Source: Triglochin maritima (taxonomy: Eukaryota; Streptophyta; Magnoliopsida; Alismatales; Juncaginaceae). From it: a stretch of 64,000 bases of DNA. Position numbers and translations under genes: made by a program. Position 1 is the stretch's first letter; every line of letters begins with the position of its first letter. Under the pieces are notes generated by a model. That model was not told where the DNA came from, made no database searches, and saw nothing but the letters and a program-made list of their open reading frames with translations. The stretch spans positions 11,896,743-11,960,742 of the forward strand of contig OY821772.1 in assembly GCA_963682175.1 (NCBI GenBank). The letters are read 5' to 3'. This document shows positions 1-10,534 of the stretch, piece after piece.

Positions 1-57
1 GTTTTTTGTGGACAAACAAAATTGTGGACTTGTTATATTTGAATAATTCATGGTTAT

Positions 58-1847
58 TGTAACGTTCCGAAACAGCGGAAGAAAATTTTCAAAATAAAAC
101 ATACAACATACGAACGTCAACGGTCAACAAGGACACGTTAATGGAAGTCAACTGAATACATATATATAAAATATCTCCACGTGGAAGTCATAATACAAAG
201 TGTCAAAAGAGTGATTACACGTCTACTACATAACTACTGTAATCACTATCTCTACAAAAAAGATACGAAGACAGGACCCGATCCCAGAGGTACTCTCCTC
301 GGTCACCACCAACCAACGACTGCCTGCTCCCTGAAAATGAAACATAAAATCTGCCTGAGTTCCCGCAAGGAACCCCGTATGCCAACATCTCCTAACATAT
401 ACAAAAATACAGACGAAAATGCCAAAGATGCTCATGCAATGCAAATCCGCCTAGGGCCCACTGACTGCCTCCGCTCTCCAACACAAGGAAAGTGCATCCC
501 CTCCCTACACAAGGAAGAAGGCGTCTCTCGGCCGCACAGGCACAAGTGATCTCGTTCTCCGACACACGGAAAGTGCAACCCCTCCCTACACAAGGAAGAA
601 GGCATCTACCACCCGCACAGGCATGGAAGGCATCCCTCTGCCGCACAGGCTCAAGGGGTCCAACTGAAATACGCTCTCGTCGTAGGTGAAATCCGTAGCT
701 CCGAGGTCCGGTGATCGACCGTGGGCTCGGCATCCGGTAGTCGCCTATGCTCGACGTCTCGCGTGTGGATACATCCACCAAAGAATATAATTCGACCCAC
801 CAGTCGAACAAGGTCAAATCTAGCAGTCGACCGTTTGGAAGGTCTACGCTATACATTTTATATACATATATATCCTGTCGGTCGAACCAGGGTCCGTTCA
901 ACCGATAAGGAAAACTGCATGAATCCTGCCCCCTATATTCGGTCGACCGGATCAGCAGACACTTCACTACAGGAAAACTGCACGCGGTCGGTTGACCAGA
1001 TCCAGAGCGGTCGACCGTTTAAATGGTCAACGCTCTTGACCGACTTTGTGCAGTTCGGTCGACCGAGACACACACTCTGTCGGCCGAAGGTCTGTTTAAA
1101 CTATCTACAGGGATTCGGTCAACCGAAACAATACCGGTCGACCGACTAATGTAACCCTTAGATTCCCGCTAAAATTTGGCATAAACGGTCGACCGTCACA
1201 CAGACGTCGTTCGACCATTTTCGGGCAGTAAGTTAATATTCATTGATATCGGTCGACCGAACCTCACACGGTCAACCGAACAAAACATAATCGCCACTGA
1301 ACAAGCATCCTTTAGACGATGTTCGGTCGACCGAGACACACAACGGTCGACTGAACCAGTCGTCTTCAACCTTGGTTCAGTGGGTTTTTCGCCGGGGAAA
1401 CGGCACCAACGCCGCCCCCTACACTCCCACACCACTTGGGGAGTTATTATGAAGACTTGGCATACCTTTCACCGTGAAGAAGACGTGTGCGGCGAGCTCC
1501 TCCTCCTTCGGCGTCACTTCTAGCCTCGACTCCCTCTTTCCTCCGTTCTCGTCGCTTCTCCTTCGCTTGCACCTCCACCACGTCGCCGGGGCTCTCCTCC
1601 TTCCTCCTCTGGTCGCCGGGATGCAAGAAGAATGGGTGAGTTTGGGTGGAAAACGGAATGGAAACCAAAAGAGAGAGAGATGAGTTTCTTCTTATAACCA
1701 CACACACACACATGCAGCTACAGTGCCGGCCTCACCCTAAACCCTAAAGCCCATCCTTCTCTCCCCTCTTCCCCATGCATGCACACCACAACCCATGCCT
1801 CCCTAAATTCGTGGGTTTAGTCCCTAAACAAGGATTAGGTCTTAACA
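58..1847 (+). mobile_element. Solo LTR, TGTAAC family, copy 1
   Basis: An LTR-like unit that opens TGTAACGTTCCGAAACAGCG and ends GGTCTTAACA. It is the same family as the units at 38151, 40927 and (inverted) 13319: all share the head, a block near 290-390 that reads like CTCCTCGGTCACC followed by a CCTGAGTT motif, a cluster of GGTCGACC motifs (about 822-1365) and a tail with short GA/CA runs and a TATA-like stretch near 1690. The flanks GTTAT (53-57) and GTTTT (1848-1852) match at four of five bases, compatible with an old 5-bp target duplication. No internal retrotransposon coding region is attached, so it is probably a solo LTR left by recombination. Open frames inside it are not real genes. 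Confidence 0.65.
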
Positions 1848-1965
1848 GTTTTAGGCTTATAGCTAGGAAAAAAATTTCAAAACTTCTCGTAACCCAGTAA
1901 ATAAATGGAAAAAAAATTCTTGATGTGAAAACCAAAGACAAGATTTGTTGTCATGCAAAGACTAA
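1848..1965. other. Short spacer, no gene seen
   Basis: About 120 bp of AT-rich sequence between the LTR and the MITE. I see no gene or repeat in it. Confidence 0.4.
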
Positions 1966-2276
1966 GAGCATCCTTAACCTTGCCCGAAATTTGTCAGGCA
2001 CCCAATTTTCTTTCTTATCCACGTCATTTGAGGATCAACACAGGATAAAAAATAAAAAATAAAAAAAATATTTTCAGAAAAAAATTGAAAAAATAAGTTA
2101 AAATAGTTTTTAAAATATTTTATAACATTTTTTAGTTATTAAAAAAAACCAATGAGGAAGGACCACATGCCCCCATCCCCGCTCAGGTGGAAAAATGAGC
2201 GGGCGGTGGATGTGGCATGTTTTCCTGTTAATGTGTTGGACGGTTGGCTCATCCATCCGACCGATAAAAGATGGTC
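1966..2276. mobile_element. Tourist-like MITE (PIF/Harbinger type)
   Basis: A 311-bp non-coding unit flanked on both sides by TAA (1963-1965 and 2277-2279). The left end GAGCATCCTTAACC and the reverse complement of the right end, GACCATCTTTTATC, match at 10 of 14 bases. A 3-bp TAA/TTA target duplication and a GAGCATC-type terminus are typical of Tourist-like MITEs mobilised by PIF/Harbinger transposases. It holds no open frame worth annotating. Confidence 0.55.
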
Positions 2277-2386
2277 TAAAATTGAAAAAAATCACTACTT
2301 ATCTTTTCCAAGGTCACGGGGAAGTTAACCACTCAGGCATGAGTTCATGACTCTGACTCATGGGTATACGTATACTCATGAGATTC

Positions 2387-4266
2387 CCGAAATTTTTTAA
2401 TATAATAAAAAAAAAATTAAAAATTCGAAATTTAGGAATTTTTTTTTTCCAAAACTACGTGGATCGCGGGTGTGACCCGCGATCCGTGGGGCACGGATCG
2501 CGGTTCCCACCCGCGATCCGTGGAGCACGGATCGCGGGTCACACCCGCGATCCGTGTTCCCGCCAAAAAGTTTTTTTTTTTTGATTTTTTGATTTTGTTT
2601 TTTCTTTTCTGTTTTTATTTTTTATTGTAATTATTTGTAATCTTTTTTTAATTTTTTTTTTCAAAATAAGTTTTCTAATTTATATTATTTTTCTAAATTT
2701 TTTAAAATTATTTTTAATTTTTCCAATAATCGACCTCTAAATCACGTCGATAACCCGACGTATTGAAATGTTAGGGTATTTTATACAATAAAAAAACAAT
2801 TTTTTTTAGCCAGATTAATAAATTATTTACAACTGAATATTAAACAAACACTAAAACTAATTAAAACAAAAAATTCGAAACGTTATCAAAAATTAGTACG
2901 GTGTACACACATTGTAAATATTTTTGGAGGTCGATACAGCAAAAAATTAAAAACACAATTAAAAAATTTTAAAAAATAATAACAATTACAAAACATATTT
3001 TGAAAATAAATATAATAAAAAACATAGTTAAAACGATTTTAAAAAAATCAAAATCCGTGACTTTTTTATTTTCTTTTATTATTTTTGATTTTATGTTTTG
3101 TTTTTTTACAAATCATTTTAACTATGTTTTATATATATATATATTTCAAAATATGTTTTGTAATTATTATTAATTTTTAAAAATTTTGAATTTTGTTTTT
3201 AATTTTTTGCTGTATCGACCTCCAAAATGTTTGTAATGTGTGTACACGTTACGAATTTTTGACAACGTTACCAATTTTTTGTTTTAATTAGTTTTATGGT
3301 TTGTTTAATATTCAGTTGTAAATAATTTATTATTCTAACTAAGAAATTTTGTTTTTATATTGTATAAAATACCCTAACAATTCAATACACGCCGAGTTAT
3401 CGACGTGATTTGGAGGTCGTTTCTTGAAAAAATTAAAAACAAAATTAAATTTTTTTAATAAATAATATCAATTAGAAAACATATTTTGAAAAAAAAAATT
3501 TAAAAAAGATTATAAATAATTAAAATAAAAAAGAAAAACAGAAGAAAAAAAAACTAAAACAGAAAACCGAAAAAATCAAAAACAATAAAAAAAAATAAAT
3601 AAAATCACGGATTTTAGTCGTAGTGTTTTATGTTTTGAATTTTTTTAAATCATTTTAACTAAGTTTTTTTATTATATTTCTTTCCAAAATATGTTTTGTA
3701 ATTGTTATTATTTTAAAAAAAATTAATTGTGTTTTTAATTTTTTGCTGTATCGACCTCCAAAACTGTTTGTAATGTGTGTACACCCTACGAATTTTCGAC
3801 AACGTTACCAATTTTTTGTTTTAATTAGTTTTAGTGTTTGTTTAATTTTTAGTTGCAAATAATTTATTATTCTGACAAATAAATTTTGTTTTTTTATTGT
3901 ATAAAATACCCTAACAATTCAATACGTCGGGTTATCGACGTGATTTGGAGGTCGATTTTTGAAAAAATTAAAAACAAATTTTTAAATTTTTAAAAAATAA
4001 TATAAATTAGAAAACATATTTTGAAAAAAAAAGGTTTTAAAAAAGATTAAAAATAATTATAATAAAAAAGAAAAACAGAAATAAAGAAATTAAAAAAAAA
4101 TTAAAAAAAAATTTCACGGATCGCGGTTCAGAACCGCGATCCGTGAAATTTTAAAAAAAAAAAAAAATTTTTTTTTTTGGCGTACGGATCCACCTAGTTT
4201 TGGAATTTTTTTTTTCTTCCTAAATTTCGAATTTTTAATTTTTTTTATTATATTAAAAAATTACGG
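2387..4266. mobile_element. Foldback element A, 1.9 kb, AT-rich
   Basis: The two ends are long inverted repeats: CCGAAATTTTTTAATATAAT at the left matches, inverted, TTAATATTA-rich sequence ending ATTACGG at the right, and pairing continues for hundreds of bases. An exact 8-bp direct repeat TGAGATTC flanks it (2379-2386 and 4267-4274), with a ninth base differing C/T. Near the ends lie GC islands built of ACGGATCGCGG / CCGCGATCCGTG. The interior has three copies of a roughly 230-bp unit bracketed by TCGACCTCCAAA motifs, arranged minus, plus, plus, so most of the element can fold on itself. No coding capacity is seen. An 8- or 9-bp duplication suggests hAT or Mutator mobilisation, but the ends are not diagnostic. 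Confidence 0.7.
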
Positions 4267-4274
4267 TGAGATTC

Positions 4275-4631
4275 TGGGAGGTTAATTTTTTTAAGTTATA
4301 AAAAAATTAAACCACAACAGTAAAGATGAAAAACAAAAGAGCCATAATAGATGAGAGAGAGAGAGAGCCCAGAATTAATTTAAAAAATAAAAAACTAGAA
4401 TCCATCTAGCACCTCAGTCACCCTCACCATACCATCTAGCACGACTCAGATACGTTCGGCCATTCTGGTTCCATTATTTTCATGTTTCTTATTTGTGTAA
4501 TTGTGTTTCCTTTGATTTGAGTTTTGAAATATGGTGATTTCTTTTGGAGCAAAACTTAACTGTTTGAAGATTGTAATTTAATGTGAGAATTTTGGATGAA
4601 TTAATTCTCATAATAATCATTTAAACGATAA
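4275..4631. other. Intergenic, GA microsatellite, no gene
   Basis: AT-rich spacer with a short (GA)n run near 4352-4367 and two CCATCTAGCAC repeats near 4401-4441. I see no gene here. Confidence 0.4.
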
Positions 4632-4989
4632 GAGCATGCATAGTCCTGAATGACCCAGGTCATCTACATTCTCTCTCTTCTTTCTCTCTCTCCCACGTCA
4701 ACCCAACCTCATATTTCTTCTTCACTATTCACTCATTAATCATGACCTAGGTCATACACTCTCTTTCCTCTACATCGTTAATTTTCTTCTCAACTTTTAT
4801 TCTATTCCAAAATCATTTATACTTATCCAAAACATTAATAATCTATTTATTTCCAATTTGCAATTACTTTATTTATTTAACCATCAACAATTACCAAATA
4901 CTAAATACCATTAATATTAAGAAACCAAAAATTACATTATTTTTTAGCAAACGTACGCTTACATTAAAGGAGACGACAAACCAAATACA

Positions 4990-6503
4990 ATGCATAAACC
5001 AAATAATACACGACATAATTCAAATATTACACGACATAAAACAAAATTAAGTGTTGCTTCCGCCGAATCGTTGCCAGATGTTCTCGATCAAGTCCGTCCT
5101 CATCTCGAGATGCTGGGTTTTATTACGAACGCAGACTCTGTTGTTCATGTAGGTATTAATGTCCAGAACTTGTGTAGTAGAGTAAGGCGTTAGTTCTGGA
5201 GCCGATATGTCGCGATCCTGCTCAAACTCAATTGTATCATAAATCATGGAATAAGATTCACACTCGTCCTCCATGATCATCTTGTGCATTATGATGCACG
5301 TAGTGATTATTTTGTTTAAGAGGTCAACATTCTATGCAAAAGATGGCCTTCTTAGGATTGCCCATCGTGCCTGCAACACTCCAAACGCACGTTCTACGTC
5401 TTTACGCACTGCCTTATGGTGTTGTACAAATAACCTATCCTTGAGAGTTTGTGGAAGCGAGATGGACATCATGAATGCCGCCCACTGCAGGTAAATACCA
5501 CATGTAAGATTAAGGGAGAGAATTTTTCGGTTCGGTCTGGTTTTTTGGACCGGACCGAATCCAACTGGTCTGAGTTCCTGTTCGGACCCCGGGATGGGTT
5601 CGGCTTTTGGTCCGGTCCAGTCCGAACCCTGTCTAAAACCTAATTTTTCACAAAATTCTGGTATGATCCGGACCGAATCTGTCTGGTCTGGTCTTTGATC
5701 TGGACCCTGGAGAGCATCGGGGTTCGAACAGGGTCCAGACCGATGCTCAACCCTATGTAAGATACTATCCCATATCATATTGGTGTCCATTCACCTCGTA
5801 CTAGACGGGGCGCATACGTCTTTCGAACACATCAATAAAAATAGGAGATCATTGAAGTACGTTGAGAACGTTACTCGAGCCTGGAGTACCGAAAATGTAT
5901 GCCATATCCAGAGGTCGTACGACGTTACGACCTCTAACACAATTGTTGCCTTACCATTCCGCCCTTGGTATTGTCCTTTCCAAGCTGCTGGGCAATTTTT
6001 CCACTCTCAGTGCATACAAGTGATGCTCCCATCATGCCCGGAAAGCGACGTTGCGCACCAACGTGAAGTAGCCTTGCCATGTCTTCTGTTATGAGTCTTC
6101 TTAGGTATTCAGCACCAAAGTTCTATAACACTCCTTCGAACTTCTGAAGAGCCATTTCTGCCGTCGCCGCACTTAGTCGTAGATACTCGTCAACATTATC
6201 ACCTGCAACGCCGTAGGCTAACATTCCCAGAGCTGTTGTGGTTTTTCAGAGTCCAGATATACACGTTCGACCAATAACATCCCGCCTTCGTTGGAAGAAC
6301 ACGTCGTAAGTCTCAACGACACCCGATACACGCAGAAATACATGCTTCCACATTCTGAATCTTCTTCTGAAAATACAAGGACCATACACATGATTTCCAC
6401 TAAAATAATCAGAAATAAGACGACGATAACCTTCTTCTCGACCTCTATCGGGGTTTTTGGGTCGTATCACGACGTCACCTTGGAGCCTCACGACTACGCC
6501 CAC
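4990..6503 (-). pseudogene. HARBI1/ALP1-like transposase remnant
   Basis: Reading the minus strand from about 6500 down to 5000 gives successive pieces of a plant PIF/Harbinger transposase. First is an N-terminal block with DYFSGNHVYG and FRRRFRMWKHVFLRV followed by FFQRRRD (6246-6503). Then comes a middle block with LRRLITEDMARLLHVGAQRR (about 6060-6110), and WKNCPAAWKGQY and SYDLWIWHTF in another frame (about 5890-6030). A C-terminal block follows with VRKDVERAFGVLQARWAI (5332-5420), and last MHKMIMEDE to ENIWQRFG (5047-5289). The order is right, but frameshifts, stops and an inserted GGTCCGG-rich stretch split them, so no working enzyme is encoded. Family assignment is strong; exact joins are not attempted. 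Confidence 0.75.
5515..5745. repeat. GGTCCGG/GGTTCGG-rich repeat insert
   Basis: About 230 bp built of variants of GGTCCGG, GGTTCGGTC and GACCGGACC on both strands. It interrupts the Harbinger transposase remnant between its middle and C-terminal blocks. It is low-complexity rather than coding; the open frames through it are side effects of the repeat. Confidence 0.5.
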
Positions 6504-7059
6504 GAGTCACCCTACTAGTGACCCTACGCTCAAGCTCTTCGAGTGCTTCGGTGCTTACTCGCCTCCAAATCTCGTCGAAGGCATCATCAGAGGAGGAGGA
6601 GGTTGGTGGGTATCTTAAATTAGAGTTCATTGAATTAGACATGTTTGACGAGATATGTCTTACAACTCCCTTCTTTATATTATCAAACTGACAATCTACA
6701 ATACGCGTGTGATGCCTTTAATCTGACCGATTTGAAATCTTCTCGGAATATAATTATCTTCGAACCATCTGAGGGAAACTAATAAATTGGATAACCTATT
6801 ATTATACTCCGGATATTGATCTGTTTACTAGTTTATTTATCACTAACCTTAATTATTATCAAAATATAAACTACAACTTAAATCCTAACTATTTATCAAA
6901 ATATAAACCCCTAATTATTAAAACAAATAACAAAACAAAACCAAAATTAAAATATAAAAAAAAACCCGGACGAACCGGGTTAAGCAACCCAAACATGCGT
7001 GGGGGGTGGGGGATGCGTCCCCGGTCATGTGGTGGGGGACGACCCCGTTAAACATGCTT

Positions 7060-7650
7060 TATGGTAATGAGATGTAGAGAAAAGAAATACGGTGGAGAGA
7101 GAGAGAGATGAAAGTCTTGAAATCACTCTTCTTAGAGTCATGGACAATCAGTTTGTGCCAAAAGCTAAAAGGTATCTCACCAACGATCATGGACGAAAGT
7201 CTTGAAATCACTCTTCTTAGCGTCATGAAATACATGGATAACATTTCTAAGAGCCTACACGGGCATGAACAATCAGTTGGGGCCAAAAGCTAATAGGTAT
7301 CTTACCCACGATTGGGGCGACTAAATGTCTCTTACCTGGACTTACTTGGAGGCACATGCTTGTGAGTGGGTGTGTATGATTGGGTTTGTACTTGTGCCTG
7401 CTTCAAAATAAAACCCTACCAATTTGATAGAATAAATATTAATAATATTAGACGCATATAATTTAACTTACCACTAATTATCTTAATACTAAACCTTAAT
7501 CTATTAGAAGTTTACAAATATTATTACAAAATATTTAGGAGTTATAAAGCATGTACATTTTCTTAAAAATATTGTTATTTAAATTATTTTGTGATTTTTT
7601 TTGTATAACAAGTAATATTTGTAATTATTTTTAAACAAGATTAATCAACG
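7060..7650. other. Spacer with imperfect tandem duplication
   Basis: No gene. Units at about 7110-7194 and 7195-7309 both begin GAAAGTCTTGAAATCACTCT and share AATCAGTT and CCAAAAGCTAA further on; the second unit carries roughly 30 extra bases. The rest is AT-rich. Confidence 0.5.
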
Positions 7651-8610
7651 AATTTTTTTTTTAATTTTTTAATTTCTGTTTTTCTTTTTTATTATAATTA
7701 TTTTTAATCTTTTTTAAAATCTTTTTTTTTCAAAATATGTTTTCTAATTTATATTATTTTTTAAAAATTTAAAAATTTGTTTTTAATTTTTTCAAAAATC
7801 GACCTCCAAATCACGTCGATAACCCGACGTATTGAATTGTTAGAGTATTTTATACAATAAAAAACAAAATTTATTTGTCAGAATAATAAATTATTTGCAA
7901 CTAAATATTAAACAAACACTAAAACTAATTAAAACAAAAAATTGGTAACGTTGTCGAAAATTCGTAGGGTGTACACACATTACAAACAGTTTTGGAGGTC
8001 GATACAGCAAAAAATTTAAAACACAATTAATTTTTTTTAAAAATAATAACAATTACAAAATATATTTTGGAAAGAAAATAATAAAAAAACTTAGTTAAAA
8101 TGATTTAAAAAAAATTCAAAACATAAAACACTACGACTAAAATCCGTGATTTTATTTATTTTCTTTTATTGTTTTTGATTTTTTCGGTTTTCTGTTTTAG
8201 TTTTTTTTTTCTTCTGTTTTTCTTTTTTATTTTAATTATTTATAATCTTTTTTAAAATCTTTTTTTATCAAAATATGTTTTCTAATTGATATTATTTATT
8301 AAAAAAATTTAATTTTGTTTTTAATTTTTTCAAAAAACGACCTCCAAATCACGTCGATAACTCGGCGTGTATTGAATTGTTAGGGTATTTTATACAATCT
8401 AAAAACAAAATTTCTTAGTTAGAATAATAAATTATTTACAACTGAATATTAAACAAACCATAAAACTAATTAAAACAAAAAATTGGTAACGTTGTCAAAA
8501 ATTCGTAGGGTGTACACACATTACAAACATTTTGGAGGTCGATACAGCAAAAAATTAAAAACACAATTCAAAATTTTTAAAAATTAATAACAATTACAAA
8601 ACATATTTTG

Positions 8611-8649
<39 letters not shown>

Positions 8650-9326
8650 AGTTAAAATGATTTGTAAAAAAACAAAACATAAAATCAAAAACAATAAAAG
8701 AAAATAAAAAAGTCACGGATTTTGATTTTTTTAAAATCGTTTTAACTATGTTGTTTATTATATTTATTTTCAAAATATGTTTTGTAATTGTTATTATTTT
8801 TTAAAATTTTTTAATTGTGTTTTTAAATTTTTGCTGTATCGACCTCCAAAAATATTTACAATGTGTGTACACCCTACTAATTTTTGATAACGTTTCGAAT
8901 TTTTTGTTTTAATTAGTTTTAGTGTTTGTTTAATATTCAGTTGTAAATAATTTATTAATCTGGCTAAAAATTTTTTTTTTTATTGTATAAAATACCCTAA
9001 CATTTCAATACGTCGGGTTATCGACGTGATTTAGAGGTCGATTATTGGAAAAATTAAAAATAATTTTAAAAAATTTAGAAAAATAATATAAATTAGAAAA
9101 CTTATTTTGAAAAAAAAAGATTTAAAAAAAGATTACAAATAATTACAATAAAAAATAAAAACAGAAAAGAAAAAACAAAAACAGAAAATCAAAAAAAAAA
9201 AAAAATTTTGGTGGGATCACGGATCGCGATCGCGGTTCCCACCCGCGATCCACCTAGTTTTGGATTTTTTTTTTCTTCCTAAATTTCGAATTTTTAATTT
9301 TTTTTTATTATTTTAAAAAATTACGG
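7651..9326. mobile_element. Foldback element B, inverted to A
   Basis: Same family as element A but in the opposite orientation. Its right terminus (ending ATTACGG at 9326, preceded by the GATCGCGG / CCGCGATCC island near 9220-9250) corresponds to the left terminus of A. The interior units bracketed by TCGACCTCCAAA occur in the order minus, minus, plus, which is the reverse complement of A. The left end lacks the terminal CCTAAATTTCG block, so this copy is truncated or its left limit is blurred. An (AT)n run lies at 8614-8643. No coding capacity is seen. Confidence 0.6.
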
Positions 9327-10534
9327 CAGTATTGTGTCTTAGTTTTTTTTGAAAGTTAAAAACAAATCAGCTTTAATATGATGAAGAATAGAAAAAATAG
9401 AGTGAAAAGGAGGAGAGGGACAAAGAGGTGCGTGGGAATGAGTGAAAAGATTTAACCTTTGATGTCTCTCTCCCACACCCCATCAAACCCTCATACTCAT
9501 ATATGTAATGTAAGTCTTCCAAACAACACTCTGGACTGGAGTAATCAATCAACCCTTCCCCACACACCTTTTCTCTTCTCCTCTTCTCCTCTTCTCTTCT
9601 CTTCTCCAACTCTGGTCTTCCAGACACCCAAAAAAAATCCATAAAGATTTGATCTTTGGGGCTAAGCCAAGCCAAGGTGACCTTTTCCGCACAAACCCAT
9701 TATTTCTCTGCTCCTTTTCTGCTATATTTTAGCTGTTTAGAGATCTGTAGAAAAAGATGGTTTCTTGTGGATGTTTGAAAGGTCACAGATTGGGTGTGGT
9801 TTTTGGAGTGGTTTCGTGGGATTTTTGGGCTTCTCTTGTGGAGTTCTGATTTGGTTTTTTGGTGAAATGTTTTTTCTTCTTCTAACGTTCTTGTTGGGTG
9901 TTTGGTTTTTGTTTCATATTAGTGTTCTTAAGGTGTTCTATCTGTTTTCCTGTTTCTTAGTGGGAAAATTGCATTTTTCTCTGGTATTTTGGCATATAAT
10001 GTGTTAGCAAGATCTGATCTTTGGATGTTGTTTGTTGTATCACTAGCTGTTTTGGTTTGATACTGATCTGTCAAGGACAGACATATCCTGCAAAATTATG
10101 CATTAGATTTTTTAAATAATTTCTATAGTTTGAGTTCACTTACTAGCTCATGGAATCTGAATTTCTCGTTTCTTTTATGATTTTAGTATTGGGTTTTCTT
10201 GCAATGCCATCAAGTACATCAGTTGTCATTTGTTCCTGATTATTATTTTCTTGGTTTTTAGTGTTTGGCCTCTCAAATCCATAAACTGATACTTTCTTCT
10301 GTTTCTTTGTGATTTTAGATTTCATTTTTCCACCACAAGACTTAGTGATGGACATTGGCCTAAGTTGAATTCTAATTACTCGCATATTTGAATACCATCC
10401 CGCGTCCGGACACCTTTTTGTGCAAATTTGCTCCGAACCAATCCTAAAAGAATCATTAGCCAAAGCACAGAAGTAGGAGCATATTCAAGTTTGATTCTTA
10501 ACGAATCCAAGTCCACATCTAGAAGACCAGCAAT
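9327..10534 (+). promoter_or_regulatory. Kinase gene promoter and 5' UTR region
   Basis: Sequence upstream of the kinase start. A TATA-like TCATATATG lies near 9497 and is followed by a pyrimidine-rich leader of CTTCTCCTCTT repeats (about 9567-9608), the usual layout of a plant core promoter and 5' UTR. The roughly 900 bp between this leader and the ATG probably contain a 5' UTR intron: a possible donor is CAAG/GTGACC at 9676, and a possible acceptor is the CACAG near 10470. These splice sites are guesses. No protein is encoded here. Confidence 0.35.

Larger units (their letters stand above)
4632..7059 (-). mobile_element. Decayed PIF/Harbinger element
   Basis: Limits are tentative. The left end GAGCATGCATAGTCC follows a TAA (4629-4631), and the reverse complement of the right end, AAGCATGTTTAACGG, matches it at 9 of 15 positions; the right flank is TAT, so the target duplication is imperfect. 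Inside, the minus strand carries a broken HARBI1-like transposase (see next entry). The element lies between two foldback elements that are inverted copies of each other. Confidence 0.45.

Noticed and set aside
181..1149. Frames of 65-191 aa in the first LTR
   Set aside because: Same reason: LTR sequence with minisatellite and palindrome arrays.
2387..9326. A single 6.9-kb element with A and B as its long TIRs
   Set aside because: A has both of its own ends and its own 8-bp direct repeat, and B lacks the inner end, so two insertions are simpler; not fully excluded.
9373..10463. Small frames in the kinase upstream region
   Set aside because: Low-complexity CT-rich leader and intron-like sequence; no homology recognised.
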